This document shows, one piece after another, positions 27,977 to 37,101 of a DNA stretch of 64,000 nt. The DNA is from Flavobacterium sp. CG_23.5 (lineage in GTDB: Bacteria; Bacteroidota; Bacteroidia; Flavobacteriales; Flavobacteriaceae). The position numbers were made by a program, and so were the translations under genes. Below the pieces are notes generated by a model. The model was not told the origin of the DNA, made no database searches, and saw only the letters and a program-made list of their open reading frames with translations. The stretch spans positions 2,135,001-2,199,000 of the forward strand of contig NZ_JAGGNA010000001.1 of assembly GCF_017875765.1 (NCBI RefSeq), written 5' to 3'. The first letter of the stretch is position 1; each line of letters opens with the position of its first letter.

Positions 27977-30127
27977 TCAAACAGCCGTATCGCCCCCTTT
28001 TCTAAAACCGATTAATTGCCGGTATTTCAACTCTGTTTCTTTCAATTCTTGTTCCAGTTGTTTGTATTTACTGATGTCCTTAATGGTCACAACTGCCGCA
28101 ACTACTTTATTGTTTTGATCAACTAGGGGTCTGCCACTAATAAGAACCCGTTTTTTTTCCTGCGCAACCGGATTCCAAAGAACGACTTCAACATCATCTG
28201 TTATTTCACCGTTCAACGCACGCTCCATTGGTAAATTTTGAGAAGGAAATATCGTTTTTTCATCAGGAAAGTACAATTCGAAATGGTCCGTCAAATGAGA
28301 TGATATTTTTTCATCTTCTTCGATTCCAAAAATTTCATTGGCCATATCATTAGCCAAAACTATTTTTTTATCTGCATTGGCAACAATAACACCTTCTCCA
28401 ATATTTTCCACTATTAATCTTAATTTCTCCTCATTTTCATAAAGATCATCTATCGCTGTTTTCTCTTCTTCTTCTAATTTAACTAGTTCTGTAACATCCC
28501 GCGCCACAGAATAGAAAACACCTTGCTGCACATCCATATTGCTATTCCAGTCCAGCCATTTATAGGATCCGTCTTTACAAATAAATCGAGTTCTAAAATT
28601 GACAACCGGTGATCCTGTGAGGTGTTTTGTCAACACCTCGTCAGCATATTTCCTGTCATCAGGGTGAATTAAATCCATAAATTTCAATCGGTCCATATCC
28701 TCTTGATTATACCCGAGTGTTTTAGTGAAAGCTTGATTAATTTTAATAAAATGTTCACCCTTGGCTACTGTAAGAATGTCGAATGCCATATTAAAAAACA
28801 TATTCGCTATTTTCAAGGTTTCTTCATTTTGAATTTTTTCGGTTACATCTCTAGCAACAGCATACATTATTCCCGTCTGCATATCTATTGTACCGGACCA
28901 TTCCAACCATTTATAAGATCCATCTTTACAAATTGCCCTAGCTCTAAAATTCAACATAGGCTCCCCTTTCTTCAATCTTTCGACTGCCGCAATAGAAGAT
29001 TTTAAATCATCCGGATGAGTAAAAGACAGAAACGTCTTTTTATTCATGTCATTTTGGTCAAAGCCAAGAGTTCTTGTGAAAGCCGGATTTACTTTTATAA
29101 AATAATCACCCTTGGCAACAACAAGCAATTCATAGGACATCTTAAAAAAATTTTCGGCTTCCATTAACGATTTTTCACTTTCTTTTAATGCGGTAATGTC
29201 ACGGGCAACAGCATATAAAAGCCCACTTGCAACATCTGGATACACTGACCACAAAATCCATTTTATTGATCCATCTTTACAGATATATCGGTTTTCAAAT
29301 TTTATCGATGGAGCTCCTGCTTGCAGTTTAACCACCTCATTTTTGGTAGATTCAATATCATCAGGATACACATACGCAAGAAAAGGCTGGCTCAACAATT
29401 CTTCTTCCGAATAGCCTAAAATTTTACTGACTGCGGTGTTTATTTTTATAAATTTATCCTTGGACGCGATAATCATCATGTCTAAGGACATATTGAAGAA
29501 TTTATCCGCCGCTTTAAATGATTCATCTAATTGTTTTCGATCCGAAATATCAGTAAAAATTCCTCCAAGAGCATATACCCTTCCTTTTGAATCGAACAAA
29601 GGGAATTTTACGGCGATGTAAGTATGCAAACCATCTTGCTGTTGAATCGTCTCCTCTGTTTTTAATTCTTTGAGCGCTTTGACAGCTTCAAAATCGGAAT
29701 TTCGATAAGCATCAGCTACAGTCGCGGGAAGAAAATCATAATCTGTTTTGCCTATTATTTCCTCATTAGAAATCTTAAATAAAGACTCGAATTGTTTATT
29801 AATCAATATGTACTCGCCATTTATTTTTTTTATAAAAATAGGACTAGTGGTATTGTCAATTATGGACTGCAAAAGCTGTTTGTTTTCAAGAAGTAAATTC
29901 TGTGATATGTTTTTGGCGTTCAATTGCGCACGAATAATAAAATACACGATAATTAATAAAACAAAAGAGAGAACAAATAAGGAAAGTTCAATCCAATCCA
30001 ATCTGGAATTCATTTCTTTATTTTTTTCGTTGTTCAGCCGTGAAACAAAAATCCAACCTGATACAAAAACAACAAGTAAGTTAATCACGAACCCAAGGAA
30101 TATTCGCTTTTCAAAGGAGATTTTCAT
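27977..30127 (-). CDS. Membrane multi-PAS sensor protein without kinase domain
   Basis: The 716-residue protein has two N-terminal membrane helices (about 10-30 and 46-66) with a very short loop. Five PAS units follow (about 80-198, 205-315, 325-430, 440-550 and 565-690). PAS units 2, 3 and 4 are clear internal repeats, each with a DGSxKW motif (GSIKWILW, GSYKWLEW, GSYKWLDW), pointing to tandem duplication. It ends YRQLIGFRKGGDTAV with no kinase, cyclase or DNA-binding domain. The last PAS and tail are about half identical to those of the protein at 19758-22214. It is a single-gene unit with its own promoter. It probably senses a small molecule or redox state and acts through a partner. Confidence 0.87.
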   Translation of the reverse strand: MKISFEKRIFLGFVINLLVVFVSGWIFVSRLNNEKNKEMNSRLDWIELSLFVLSFVLLIIVYFIIRAQLNAKNISQNLLLENKQLLQSIIDNTTSPIFIKKINGEYILINKQFESLFKISNEEIIGKTDYDFLPATVADAYRNSDFEAVKALKELKTEETIQQQDGLHTYIAVKFPLFDSKGRVYALGGIFTDISDRKQLDESFKAADKFFNMSLDMMIIASKDKFIKINTAVSKILGYSEEELLSQPFLAYVYPDDIESTKNEVVKLQAGAPSIKFENRYICKDGSIKWILWSVYPDVASGLLYAVARDITALKESEKSLMEAENFFKMSYELLVVAKGDYFIKVNPAFTRTLGFDQNDMNKKTFLSFTHPDDLKSSIAAVERLKKGEPMLNFRARAICKDGSYKWLEWSGTIDMQTGIMYAVARDVTEKIQNEETLKIANMFFNMAFDILTVAKGEHFIKINQAFTKTLGYNQEDMDRLKFMDLIHPDDRKYADEVLTKHLTGSPVVNFRTRFICKDGSYKWLDWNSNMDVQQGVFYSVARDVTELVKLEEEEKTAIDDLYENEEKLRLIVENIGEGVIVANADKKIVLANDMANEIFGIEEDEKISSHLTDHFELYFPDEKTIFPSQNLPMERALNGEITDDVEVVLWNPVAQEKKRVLISGRPLVDQNNKVVAAVVTIKDISKYKQLEQELKETELKYRQLIGFRKGGDTAV

Positions 30128-30165
30128 AGCTCAAAATTTTTAAATTCAACATCTGAAAAGGGTAG

Positions 30166-30199
30166 CAAAAATAAACTTACACATTTGAAAGTTAATCAA
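30166..30199 (-). promoter_or_regulatory. Promoter of the multi-PAS gene
   Basis: Minus strand TTG (30197-30199) and -7 TATTTTTG (30166-30173) are 23 bases apart, upper end of the accepted range. The rest of the 359-base gap 30128-30486 contains a structured repeat (30328-30400) and the trhO promoter. Confidence 0.5.
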
Positions 30200-30327
30200 T
30201 TATATTTACTTTTCAAATAGAATTGTAAGATATTATCTTAGAGAAAATCAACAAGAAAAAGAAACGATTTACTCAAATTCACCACGGGTTCTAAATGACT
30301 TTTTCCAACCAATAATTACTTTTTTTA

Positions 30328-30400
30328 TTTGGAGCTAATCCTGCTGTCATTCCAATCTATGCTAAAAAGCATAGGATTTTCCCTCCCATCAGGGCTAAAA
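30328..30400 (+). repeat. Structured intergenic element, copy 1
   Basis: Framework GGAGCTAATCCTGCT at the left and CATCAGGGCTA at the right flank a stem AATC-TATGCT / AGCATA-GGATT with a one-base bulge (extra G on the right side). CCTG near the left end can pair with CAGG near the right end as an outer helix. It ends 19 bases upstream of the trhO promoter, so it is not in the trhO mRNA and may be a separate transcript. Copies 2 and 3 are at 36209 and 47996. Confidence 0.75.
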
Positions 30401-30418
30401 ATTTAGACTATCGACAAC

Positions 30419-30450
30419 TTTGCAACTCAGCTACTTTTTTTCTACTTTTG
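30419..30450 (+). promoter_or_regulatory. Promoter of trhO
   Basis: TTTG (30419-30422), 20 bases, TACTTTTG (30443-30450): a near-consensus Bacteroidota promoter, 36 bases before the ATG. Confidence 0.75.
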
Positions 30451-30486
30451 CAAAAATAATTTTCTCAACTTAAAACTGTTTATAGC

Positions 30487-31845
30487 ATGCAACTGTATAA
30501 CACCTTAAGCGCAGAAGAAAGAGTCATCATGATCGATGATGCCGGAAAGCAAAGATTAACTTTGTCTTTCTATGCTTATGCGCAAATTCAAAATCCAACA
30601 CAATTTCGTAACGAATTATTTCTGGCGTGGAATCCTCTCGAGGTTCTAGGTCGAATATATGTAGCCAGTGAGGGAATCAATGCCCAATTATCACTTCCCG
30701 CAGATAATTTCTATGCGTTCAAAGATTCCATCGAAGCCTATGATTTCATGAAAGGCATTCGGTTGAATATTGCCGTGGAGCATGACGATCATTCTTTCTT
30801 AAAACTTACTGTAAAAGTTCGCGATAAAATTGTTGCCGATGGTTTGGTTGACGAAACTTTTGATGTTACTAATATTGGAATTCACTTAAAAGCAAAGGAA
30901 TTCAACGAATTACTGGAAGATCCAAATACGATTGTGGTCGATATGCGTAATCATTATGAAAGCGAAATTGGACATTTTACCAAAGCTATAAAACCAGATG
31001 TAGATACCTTTCGCGAAAGCTTACCTATCATAGAAGAACAACTTTCGGAACACAAACAAGACAAAAAATTATTGATGTATTGCACCGGAGGAATTCGTTG
31101 CGAGAAAGCCAGCGCTTATTTCAAACACAAAGGTTTTGAAAATGTTTACCAACTAGAAGGCGGAATTATCGAATACACGAGACAAGTAAAAGCTGAACGG
31201 TTGGAAAGTAAATTCATAGGTAAAAACTTTGTTTTTGATCACCGCTTGGGCGAAAGAATTACAGATGATATTGTGTCTCAATGCCACCAATGCGGCAAAC
31301 CGTGCGACGTGCATACCAATTGTGTGAACGAAGGTTGTCATTTACTTTTCATCCAATGCGAGGAATGTAAAACTGCAATGGAAGGCTGTTGTTCTCAAGA
31401 ATGTGTGGGTATAATTCATCTTCCGGAAGACGAACAAAAAGCCATTCGCAGAGGTATTAAAAATGGCAATATGATTTTCAAAAAAGGAAAATCAGATGTG
31501 CTGACTTTCAAAAATAATGAAGAAACTCATGGCATTTTTGTTGCAGAGAAACCGAAAAAAGCCATAAAAAAAGAACAAAAAGTTAAGAAAATGTACATCG
31601 GAAAAGGAACTCATTTTTTTCCAAAACCAAGTATTGGACAATTCCTTATTGAAGATGACGAAATCAAAATTGGCGACAAAATATTAATCAAAGGTTCCAC
31701 AACTGGAGAACAGGAAATGATTATCGATGCTATGTTTGTTAATGAAGTGGCTGCAGAAAAAGCAGTTTCAGGAGATACTTGCACTTTCAAATTACCGTTT
31801 AGAATTCGTTTGTCTGATAAATTGTATAAAATTTTAGAAGCATAA
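30487..31845 (+). CDS. trhO: TrhO tRNA uridine(34) hydroxylase (rhodanese-like) with an extra C-terminal domain
   Basis: The 452-residue protein has the TrhO layout: an acylphosphatase-like N-domain (about 20-115), a rhodanese domain with catalytic Cys199 in YCTGGIRCEKAS (second Cys at 205), and a cysteine-rich tail (about 245-310, several CxxC pairs such as CHQCGKPC). TrhO makes 5-hydroxyuridine at tRNA wobble position 34 using O2. About 100 residues beyond the usual end (about 355-452) look like a small beta-barrel (IGDKILIKGSTTGE, GDTCTFKLPF), preceded by a lysine-rich linker. From memory this resembles the C-terminal barrel of U32-type proteins such as TrhP; unverified. Cytosolic, single-gene unit. 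Confidence 0.88.
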   Translation: MQLYNTLSAEERVIMIDDAGKQRLTLSFYAYAQIQNPTQFRNELFLAWNPLEVLGRIYVASEGINAQLSLPADNFYAFKDSIEAYDFMKGIRLNIAVEHDDHSFLKLTVKVRDKIVADGLVDETFDVTNIGIHLKAKEFNELLEDPNTIVVDMRNHYESEIGHFTKAIKPDVDTFRESLPIIEEQLSEHKQDKKLLMYCTGGIRCEKASAYFKHKGFENVYQLEGGIIEYTRQVKAERLESKFIGKNFVFDHRLGERITDDIVSQCHQCGKPCDVHTNCVNEGCHLLFIQCEECKTAMEGCCSQECVGIIHLPEDEQKAIRRGIKNGNMIFKKGKSDVLTFKNNEETHGIFVAEKPKKAIKKEQKVKKMYIGKGTHFFPKPSIGQFLIEDDEIKIGDKILIKGSTTGEQEMIIDAMFVNEVAAEKAVSGDTCTFKLPFRIRLSDKLYKILEA

Positions 31846-31949
31846 ATGTAAACAATTACCAAAATTTTAATTCATGATAATTTTCAAAATTTGTAAGAAA
31901 AAATTCTTTTAAAATACTTAGGAAATTGAAGTTAAAAATTAGAAATCAA

Positions 31950-31986
31950 CCCATTACGGATTCAATCGTAATGGGTTTTTTTTATA
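31950..31986 (+). terminator. Intrinsic terminator after trhO
   Basis: Perfect nine-base-pair stem CCCATTACG / CGTAATGGG, eight-base loop, then a long T-run. Confidence 0.88.
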
Positions 31987-32018
31987 AAAAATTTATGATT
32001 ATTTGGCATTTTCAATCA

Positions 32019-32050
32019 TTGTAACTTAAAACTAAAAAATGCTATCTTTA
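32019..32050 (+). promoter_or_regulatory. Promoter of the ricT-gldH-pbp1A unit
   Basis: TTG (32019-32021), 21 bases, TATCTTTA (32043-32050; one mismatch to TAnnTTTG). Transcription would begin near 32056, so the start at 32039 is too early and ATG 32108 is right. Confidence 0.55.
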
Positions 32051-32107
32051 CACATTAATCTTTTTAAGAACTTAAGTTGCAATTATCGCAACACTACATA
32101 TAAAATT

Positions 32108-33418
32108 ATGGCATGTACAAGTTGTTCAACTTCTGATGGTGGTGCACCTAAGGGTTGTAAAAATAATGGGACTTGCGGCACCGATAGCTGCAACAAATTA
32201 ACGGTTTTCGACTGGCTTTCTAATATGAGTTTGCCTAATGGTGAAGCGCCTTTCGACTGTGTTGAAGTACGTTTTAAAAACGGAAGAAAAGAGTTTTACC
32301 GCAATACGGAAAAGTTAACTTTAAGTATGGGAGACATTGTAGCTACGGTTGCTTCTCCTGGACATGATATAGGAATTGTTACTCTTACGGGCGAATTGGT
32401 TCGGATTCAAATGAAGAAAAAAGGAGTAAATCCTACGAGCAACGAAGTTCCAAAAATCTACAGAAAAGCATCCCAAAAAGATATCGATATCTGGTCGACT
32501 GCTCGAGATAAAGAAGAACCAATGAAAGTTAGAGCGCGTGAATTAGCGATTGCTCAAAAACTAGAAATGAAAATTTCTGACATTGAATTTCAAGGAGATG
32601 GTTCCAAAGCTACTTTTTATTATACGGCAAATGACCGAATTGACTTTCGTGCTTTAATTAAAGATTTCGCAAAAGAATTCAGTACCAGAATCGAGATGAA
32701 ACAAGTTGGTTTCCGTCAGGAAGCAGCACGTTTAGGAGGAATTGGTTCTTGCGGAAGAGAATTATGCTGTTCTACTTGGCTAACGGATTTTAGAAGTGTA
32801 AATACCTCAGCAGCCCGTTACCAACAATTGTCATTGAATCCACAAAAACTAGCTGGACAATGCGGTAAATTAAAATGCTGCTTGAACTATGAACTAGATA
32901 CTTATATGGATGCTTTGAAAGGTTTTCCTGATTTTGAAACAAAATTGGTGACTGAAAAAGGAGATGCCATTTGCCAAAAACAAGATATTTTCAAAGGACT
33001 AATGTGGTTTGCTTATACTAACAATTTTGCGAATTGGCATGTGTTGAAAATCGAACAAGTCAAAGAAATTATTGCTGAAAACAAGTTGAAAAACAAAGTT
33101 TCCTCTTTGGAGGATTTTGCTATAGAAATTGTTGTGGAGCCAGAGAAAAACTTCAACAATGCTATGGGGCAAGAGAGTTTAACTCGTTTTGACCAACCAA
33201 AAGCAAAGAAAAAACAAAACAAAAAACGCAAACCGGGTGGGGAAAATATAATTGTAGCAAATAATAACAATACTATTAATCCTTCGAATAATAATAACAA
33301 TACCATTAAGCCTGCAAATAATAAACCCAACAATAACAACAGACAAAATCCTGTGGACAAAAAGCCTGTTGAACCAAGAAAACCTATAATTATTACTAAA
33401 AATGTGGATAAAAAATAG
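32108..33418 (+). CDS. ricT: PSP1-domain protein RicT (YaaT-like)
   Basis: The ATG at 32108 gives 436 residues starting MACTSCSTSDGG, a cysteine-rich N-terminus. The PSP1 region (about 50-280) holds the two conserved cysteine motifs CGRELCC and CGKLKCC. In Bacillus, RicT works with RicA and RicF as an Fe-S complex acting on RNase Y and mRNA maturation. The last 80 residues are lysine- and asparagine-rich low complexity (runs of Asn). The gene overlaps gldH by 17 bases in another frame, so the two are coupled; yaaT beside gldH is the known order in Flavobacterium johnsoniae. Confidence 0.88.
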   Translation: MACTSCSTSDGGAPKGCKNNGTCGTDSCNKLTVFDWLSNMSLPNGEAPFDCVEVRFKNGRKEFYRNTEKLTLSMGDIVATVASPGHDIGIVTLTGELVRIQMKKKGVNPTSNEVPKIYRKASQKDIDIWSTARDKEEPMKVRARELAIAQKLEMKISDIEFQGDGSKATFYYTANDRIDFRALIKDFAKEFSTRIEMKQVGFRQEAARLGGIGSCGRELCCSTWLTDFRSVNTSAARYQQLSLNPQKLAGQCGKLKCCLNYELDTYMDALKGFPDFETKLVTEKGDAICQKQDIFKGLMWFAYTNNFANWHVLKIEQVKEIIAENKLKNKVSSLEDFAIEIVVEPEKNFNNAMGQESLTRFDQPKAKKKQNKKRKPGGENIIVANNNNTINPSNNNNNTIKPANNKPNNNNRQNPVDKKPVEPRKPIIITKNVDKK

Positions 33419-33881
33419 CGCTTTACTTCTTTTGGTTGTAATCCTCTCTTCTTCATGCGACAAAAAAAGAGTTTTTGACGAGTACAAATCTGTTGGAAGT
33501 GCTTGGCATAAAGACAGTATTGTTACTTTCGATCTGCCGGAATTAGATTCAACAAAAAGATATAATTTGTTTGTCAATTTGAGAGATAATAACAGTTATA
33601 AATACAACAATCTGTTTTTAATTGTTTCCATCGAAAAACAAAATGGTTTTACAAAAGTGGATACGCTTGAATACCAAATGGCAAATCCAGACGGGTCTTT
33701 GCTAGGTGATGGTTTTTCGGACATAAAAGAAAGTAAACTCGTTTACAAGGAAAATGAACAATTTAAAGGAAAGTATAAAGTTCATATAAAACAAGCCGTT
33801 CGAGAAACTGGAAAAGTTCCCGGCGTGAAGCTTTTAGATGGAATTACAGAAGTTGGTTTTAGAATAGAAAAAAAAGATTAA
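33402..33881 (+). CDS. gldH: GldH gliding motility lipoprotein
   Basis: The 159-residue lipoprotein has a signal peptide with lipobox LSSSC (Cys19 lipidated) and a beta-rich mature domain. It matches GldH, one of the lipoproteins needed for gliding motility (and T9SS-linked functions) in flavobacteria. The position, between a YaaT/RicT gene and a class A penicillin-binding protein, is the arrangement known for gldH. It starts inside the end of ricT (17-base overlap), and the PBP gene begins nine bases after its stop. It is periplasmic or outer-membrane-facing, attached by its lipid anchor. Confidence 0.92.
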   Translation: MWIKNSALLLLVVILSSSCDKKRVFDEYKSVGSAWHKDSIVTFDLPELDSTKRYNLFVNLRDNNSYKYNNLFLIVSIEKQNGFTKVDTLEYQMANPDGSLLGDGFSDIKESKLVYKENEQFKGKYKVHIKQAVRETGKVPGVKLLDGITEVGFRIEKKD

Positions 33882-33890
33882 AATATTATT

Positions 33891-36200
33891 ATGGCTATCA
33901 AGAAAAACAACAATCAGGCTAAAAACATAGAGAGAGATGCAAACTATTATAAAAAGAAATTTTGGAAAATTTTCTTTTATGCATTAGGTTCTATCGCATT
34001 ATTTTTCTTATTCGCCTCATGGGGACTTTTGGGTTCAATGCCTTCTTTTGAAGATTTAGAGAATCCAGATTCCAATTTAGCTACAGAAATCATCTCTTCT
34101 GATGGAGTGGTTTTGGGGAAATATTTCGAAAAAAATAGGTCTCAATTAAAATATGCTGATTTACCGAAAAACTTGGTCCAAGCTCTGGTAGCAACAGAAG
34201 ATGCTCGTTTTTATGAGCATTCCGGTATAGATGGAAGAGGGACTTTGAGAGCAATTGCAAGTGTAGGAACAAGCGGTGGAGCGAGTACATTAACCCAACA
34301 ACTTGCCAAGCAATTGTTTCACGGTGAAGGTTCTAAGTTTTTACCTTTTAGAATTGTGCAAAAAGTAAAAGAATGGATTATTGCCATTAGACTGGAAAGA
34401 CAATACACCAAAAACGAAATAATCGCGATGTACTGCAATGTTTATGATTTTGGAAACAATTCTGTAGGGGTTAGCTCCGCTGCAAAAACTTATTTTTCAA
34501 AAGAACCAAAGGATTTAACCATTGACGAGTCGGCAATATTAGTTGGAATGTTCAAAAACTCTGGATTATACAATCCTGTTAGAAATCCAGAAGGGGTAAA
34601 AAACCGCAGAAACGTAGTGCTTTTGCAAATGGAAAAAGGAAATATCATTACAGAAGATCAAAAAGTAAAATTACAAAGTTTACCTATCGTCTTGCATTTT
34701 AAATTAGAAACCCATAAAGACGGAACGGCTACTTATTTTAGAGAATACCTGCGCGATTACATGAAAAAATGGGTAGAAGAAAATAAAAAACCGGATGGTT
34801 CTGATTATGATATTTATAAAGACGGATTAAAAATATACACTACCATAGATTCCAGAATGCAATTACATGCCGAAGAAGCGGTTGCGGCACACATGGCAAA
34901 CCTTCAACAGCAATTTTTCATTGAAGCAAAAAGAAATAAAAACGCTCCTTTTGTAAATATTTCTACTAAAGAAACGGAACGAATTCTGAATCAGGCGATG
35001 AAATCTTCACACCGTTGGGAAGTTATGAAATCACAAGATAAAAGCGATGATGAAATTGTAAAATCGTTCAACGAAAAAACAAAAATGACGGTCTTTTCTT
35101 GGAAAGGAGAAAGAGATACTATCATGACTCCTTTGGATTCGATCCGTTATTACAAACATTTTTTACAGTCTGGATTGATGGCGATGGAACCACAAACGGG
35201 TAACATAAAAGCTTGGGTTGGGGGAATTAACTACAAATATTTTCAGTACGATCACGTAGGGCAAGGTGCAAGACAAGTAGGTTCAACTTTCAAACCATTT
35301 GTTTATGCTACAGCCATCGAACAATTGAATATGTCACCTTGTGATTCCATTATAGATTCACCATTTACAATTCCTGTTGGACGTCATCACGTGACCGAAT
35401 CTTGGACACCCAAAAACTCCAATAACAGATATGTGGGAATGGTAACTTTAAAAAGAGCTTTAGCCAATTCTATCAACACCATTTCAGCAAAATTAATGGA
35501 TAAAGTAGGTCCTGAAGCAGTGGTAGAATTAACCCATAAACTAGGGGTGAAATCTGAAATCCCTTTACAACCATCCATAGCATTGGGAGCTGTTGAAATC
35601 ACCGTTGAAGATATGGTTGCCGCTTACAGTACTTTCGCTAATCAAGGGGTTTACACGAAACCACAATTTCTAAGCCGCATCGAAGATAAAAGTGGTACCA
35701 TAATCTACGAACCTATTCCTGAGTCTCATGATGTTTTAAATAAAGATATCGCTTTTGCAGTAATAAAATTACTTGAAGGTGTAACCGAGGGAGGTTCTGG
35801 TGACCGTTTACGCACCACTTATGGAGGAGACGGAGACAATCGCTGGACTGGTTATCCATATCAGTTCCGAAATCCAATCGCAGGTAAAACAGGAACAACA
35901 CAAAACCAGTCCGATGGTTGGTTTATGGGAATGGTTCCTAATCTTGTGACCGGTGTTTGGGTAGGCTGCGAAGATCGTTCGGCCCGCTTCAAAAGCATTA
36001 CTTATGGACAAGGAGCAACTGCCGCATTGCCGGTTTGGGCGTATTTTATGAAACTTTGTTATGCAGATTCAGGTCTTAAGGTTTCCAAAGAAAATTTTAA
36101 CAGGCCGCCTAATCTTTCCATAAAGGTAGATTGTTATTCTGCCCCAAAAGTAAAAGACACTACTGATATACAACAAGACACAGGAGAATTCGAATTGTAG
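33891..36200 (+). CDS. Class A penicillin-binding protein (PBP1A-like)
   Basis: The 769-residue protein has a cytosolic tail, one membrane helix (about 25-45), a GT51 transglycosylase domain (about 75-240, EDARFYEHSGID) and a transpeptidase domain (about 420-720). The transpeptidase active site shows Ser465 and Lys468 in GSTFKPF, SIN in ANSINTIS and KTGTT. It polymerises and cross-links peptidoglycan in the periplasm. Its gene follows gldH by nine bases. A structured intergenic repeat starts eight bases after the stop, in the same orientation, so it would sit in the mRNA's 3' end. Confidence 0.94.
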   Translation: MAIKKNNNQAKNIERDANYYKKKFWKIFFYALGSIALFFLFASWGLLGSMPSFEDLENPDSNLATEIISSDGVVLGKYFEKNRSQLKYADLPKNLVQALVATEDARFYEHSGIDGRGTLRAIASVGTSGGASTLTQQLAKQLFHGEGSKFLPFRIVQKVKEWIIAIRLERQYTKNEIIAMYCNVYDFGNNSVGVSSAAKTYFSKEPKDLTIDESAILVGMFKNSGLYNPVRNPEGVKNRRNVVLLQMEKGNIITEDQKVKLQSLPIVLHFKLETHKDGTATYFREYLRDYMKKWVEENKKPDGSDYDIYKDGLKIYTTIDSRMQLHAEEAVAAHMANLQQQFFIEAKRNKNAPFVNISTKETERILNQAMKSSHRWEVMKSQDKSDDEIVKSFNEKTKMTVFSWKGERDTIMTPLDSIRYYKHFLQSGLMAMEPQTGNIKAWVGGINYKYFQYDHVGQGARQVGSTFKPFVYATAIEQLNMSPCDSIIDSPFTIPVGRHHVTESWTPKNSNNRYVGMVTLKRALANSINTISAKLMDKVGPEAVVELTHKLGVKSEIPLQPSIALGAVEITVEDMVAAYSTFANQGVYTKPQFLSRIEDKSGTIIYEPIPESHDVLNKDIAFAVIKLLEGVTEGGSGDRLRTTYGGDGDNRWTGYPYQFRNPIAGKTGTTQNQSDGWFMGMVPNLVTGVWVGCEDRSARFKSITYGQGATAALPVWAYFMKLCYADSGLKVSKENFNRPPNLSIKVDCYSAPKVKDTTDIQQDTGEFEL

Positions 36201-36208
36201 AAATTTTA

Positions 36209-36292
36209 TTTGGAGCTAATCCTGCTATTCGTTTCAATCTTTTCCTTTTTGAATAAAAAAGGAAAAGGATTTTCACTGCTATCAGTGCTAGG
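36209..36292 (+). repeat. Structured intergenic element, copy 2
   Basis: Same framework as copy 1 (TTTGGAGCTAATCCTGCT ... ATCAGTGCTAGG). The inner stem is a different sequence, AATC-TTTTCCTTTTT / AAAAAGGAAAA-GGATT, again with one extra G on the right side. The outer helix keeps CTG/CAG. It begins eight bases after the PBP stop. Confidence 0.78.
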
Positions 36293-36397
36293 TTATTCGT
36301 TTCCAAACTTAAATTTCGGTAACCATTATGACTTTAATAATCTTAATGACTCAAGTTTTTTAGTAAAATTAAAATTTGTGAATTAGCACCTAATCAT

Positions 36398-37099
36398 ATG
36401 ATCAACAAAAAAGTAAATAACGTTAAAGAAGCACTTCAAGGAGTTGAAAACGGCATGACCATCATGCTGGGCGGTTTTGGATTATGCGGTATTCCAGAGA
36501 ACTGCATAGCCGAATTAGTAAAAAAAGAAACTAATAATCTAACCTGTATTTCCAACAATGCCGGTGTCGATGATTTTGGTCTTGGTTTATTATTACAAAA
36601 ACGCCAAATCAAGAAGATGATTTCTTCTTACGTAGGAGAAAATGCCGAATTTGAACGCCAAATGCTTTCGGGAGAACTCGAAGTTGACCTTATCCCTCAA
36701 GGAACATTAGCGGAACGTTGTCGCGCGGCACAATCAGGAATCCCAGCTTTTTTCACACCAGCCGGTTACGGAACAGAAGTGGCAGTTGGGAAAGAAGTTC
36801 GGGAATTTAATGGAAAAATGCATGTCATGGAACATGCTTTTGAAGCTGACTTTGCTATTGTGAAAGCCTGGAAAGGTGACGAAGCCGGAAACCTAATTTT
36901 TAAAGGAACAGCCAGAAACTTCAATCCATGTATGGCTGGAGCTGCAAAAATAACTATCGCAGAAGTAGAAGAATTGTTGCCTGCAGGAAGTTTAGATCCA
37001 AATGAAATTCATATTCCAGGAATCCTTGTAAATAGAATTTTTCAAGGTGTGAAATATGAAAAAAGAATTGAACAAAGAACCGTGAGAAAAATTTTCTAA
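36398..37099 (+). CDS. scoA: 3-oxoacid CoA-transferase subunit A
   Basis: The 233-residue protein is a complete alpha subunit of a class I CoA-transferase, with the glycine-rich GGFGLCGIPENC near residue 25 and the family's middle region (ISNNAGVDDFGLGLLL). With the B subunit three bases away it forms the succinyl-CoA:3-oxoacid CoA-transferase type enzyme, which moves CoA from succinyl-CoA to acetoacetate, linking ketone-body or leucine/fatty-acid breakdown to the TCA cycle. Cytosolic heterotetramer. Substrate preference among 3-oxoacids cannot be told from sequence. Confidence 0.93.
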   Translation: MINKKVNNVKEALQGVENGMTIMLGGFGLCGIPENCIAELVKKETNNLTCISNNAGVDDFGLGLLLQKRQIKKMISSYVGENAEFERQMLSGELEVDLIPQGTLAERCRAAQSGIPAFFTPAGYGTEVAVGKEVREFNGKMHVMEHAFEADFAIVKAWKGDEAGNLIFKGTARNFNPCMAGAAKITIAEVEELLPAGSLDPNEIHIPGILVNRIFQGVKYEKRIEQRTVRKIF

Positions 37100-37101
37100 T
37101 T

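Noticed and set aside
32039..32107. N-terminal extension of RicT from ATG 32039
   Set aside because: A promoter at 32019-32050 would start transcription after 32039, and the conserved MACTSC start is at 32108.
33240..33350. Trinucleotide-like AAT-rich run, possible repeat or array
   Set aside because: It encodes the asparagine-rich tail of RicT in frame and has no fixed spacer or unit, so it is low-complexity coding sequence, not a CRISPR or regulatory repeat.
33013..33577. Minus-strand open frames of 130-150 codons opposite ricT and gldH
   Set aside because: They are mirror images of the Asn/Lys-rich coding tract with no promoter, ribosome site or family resemblance.
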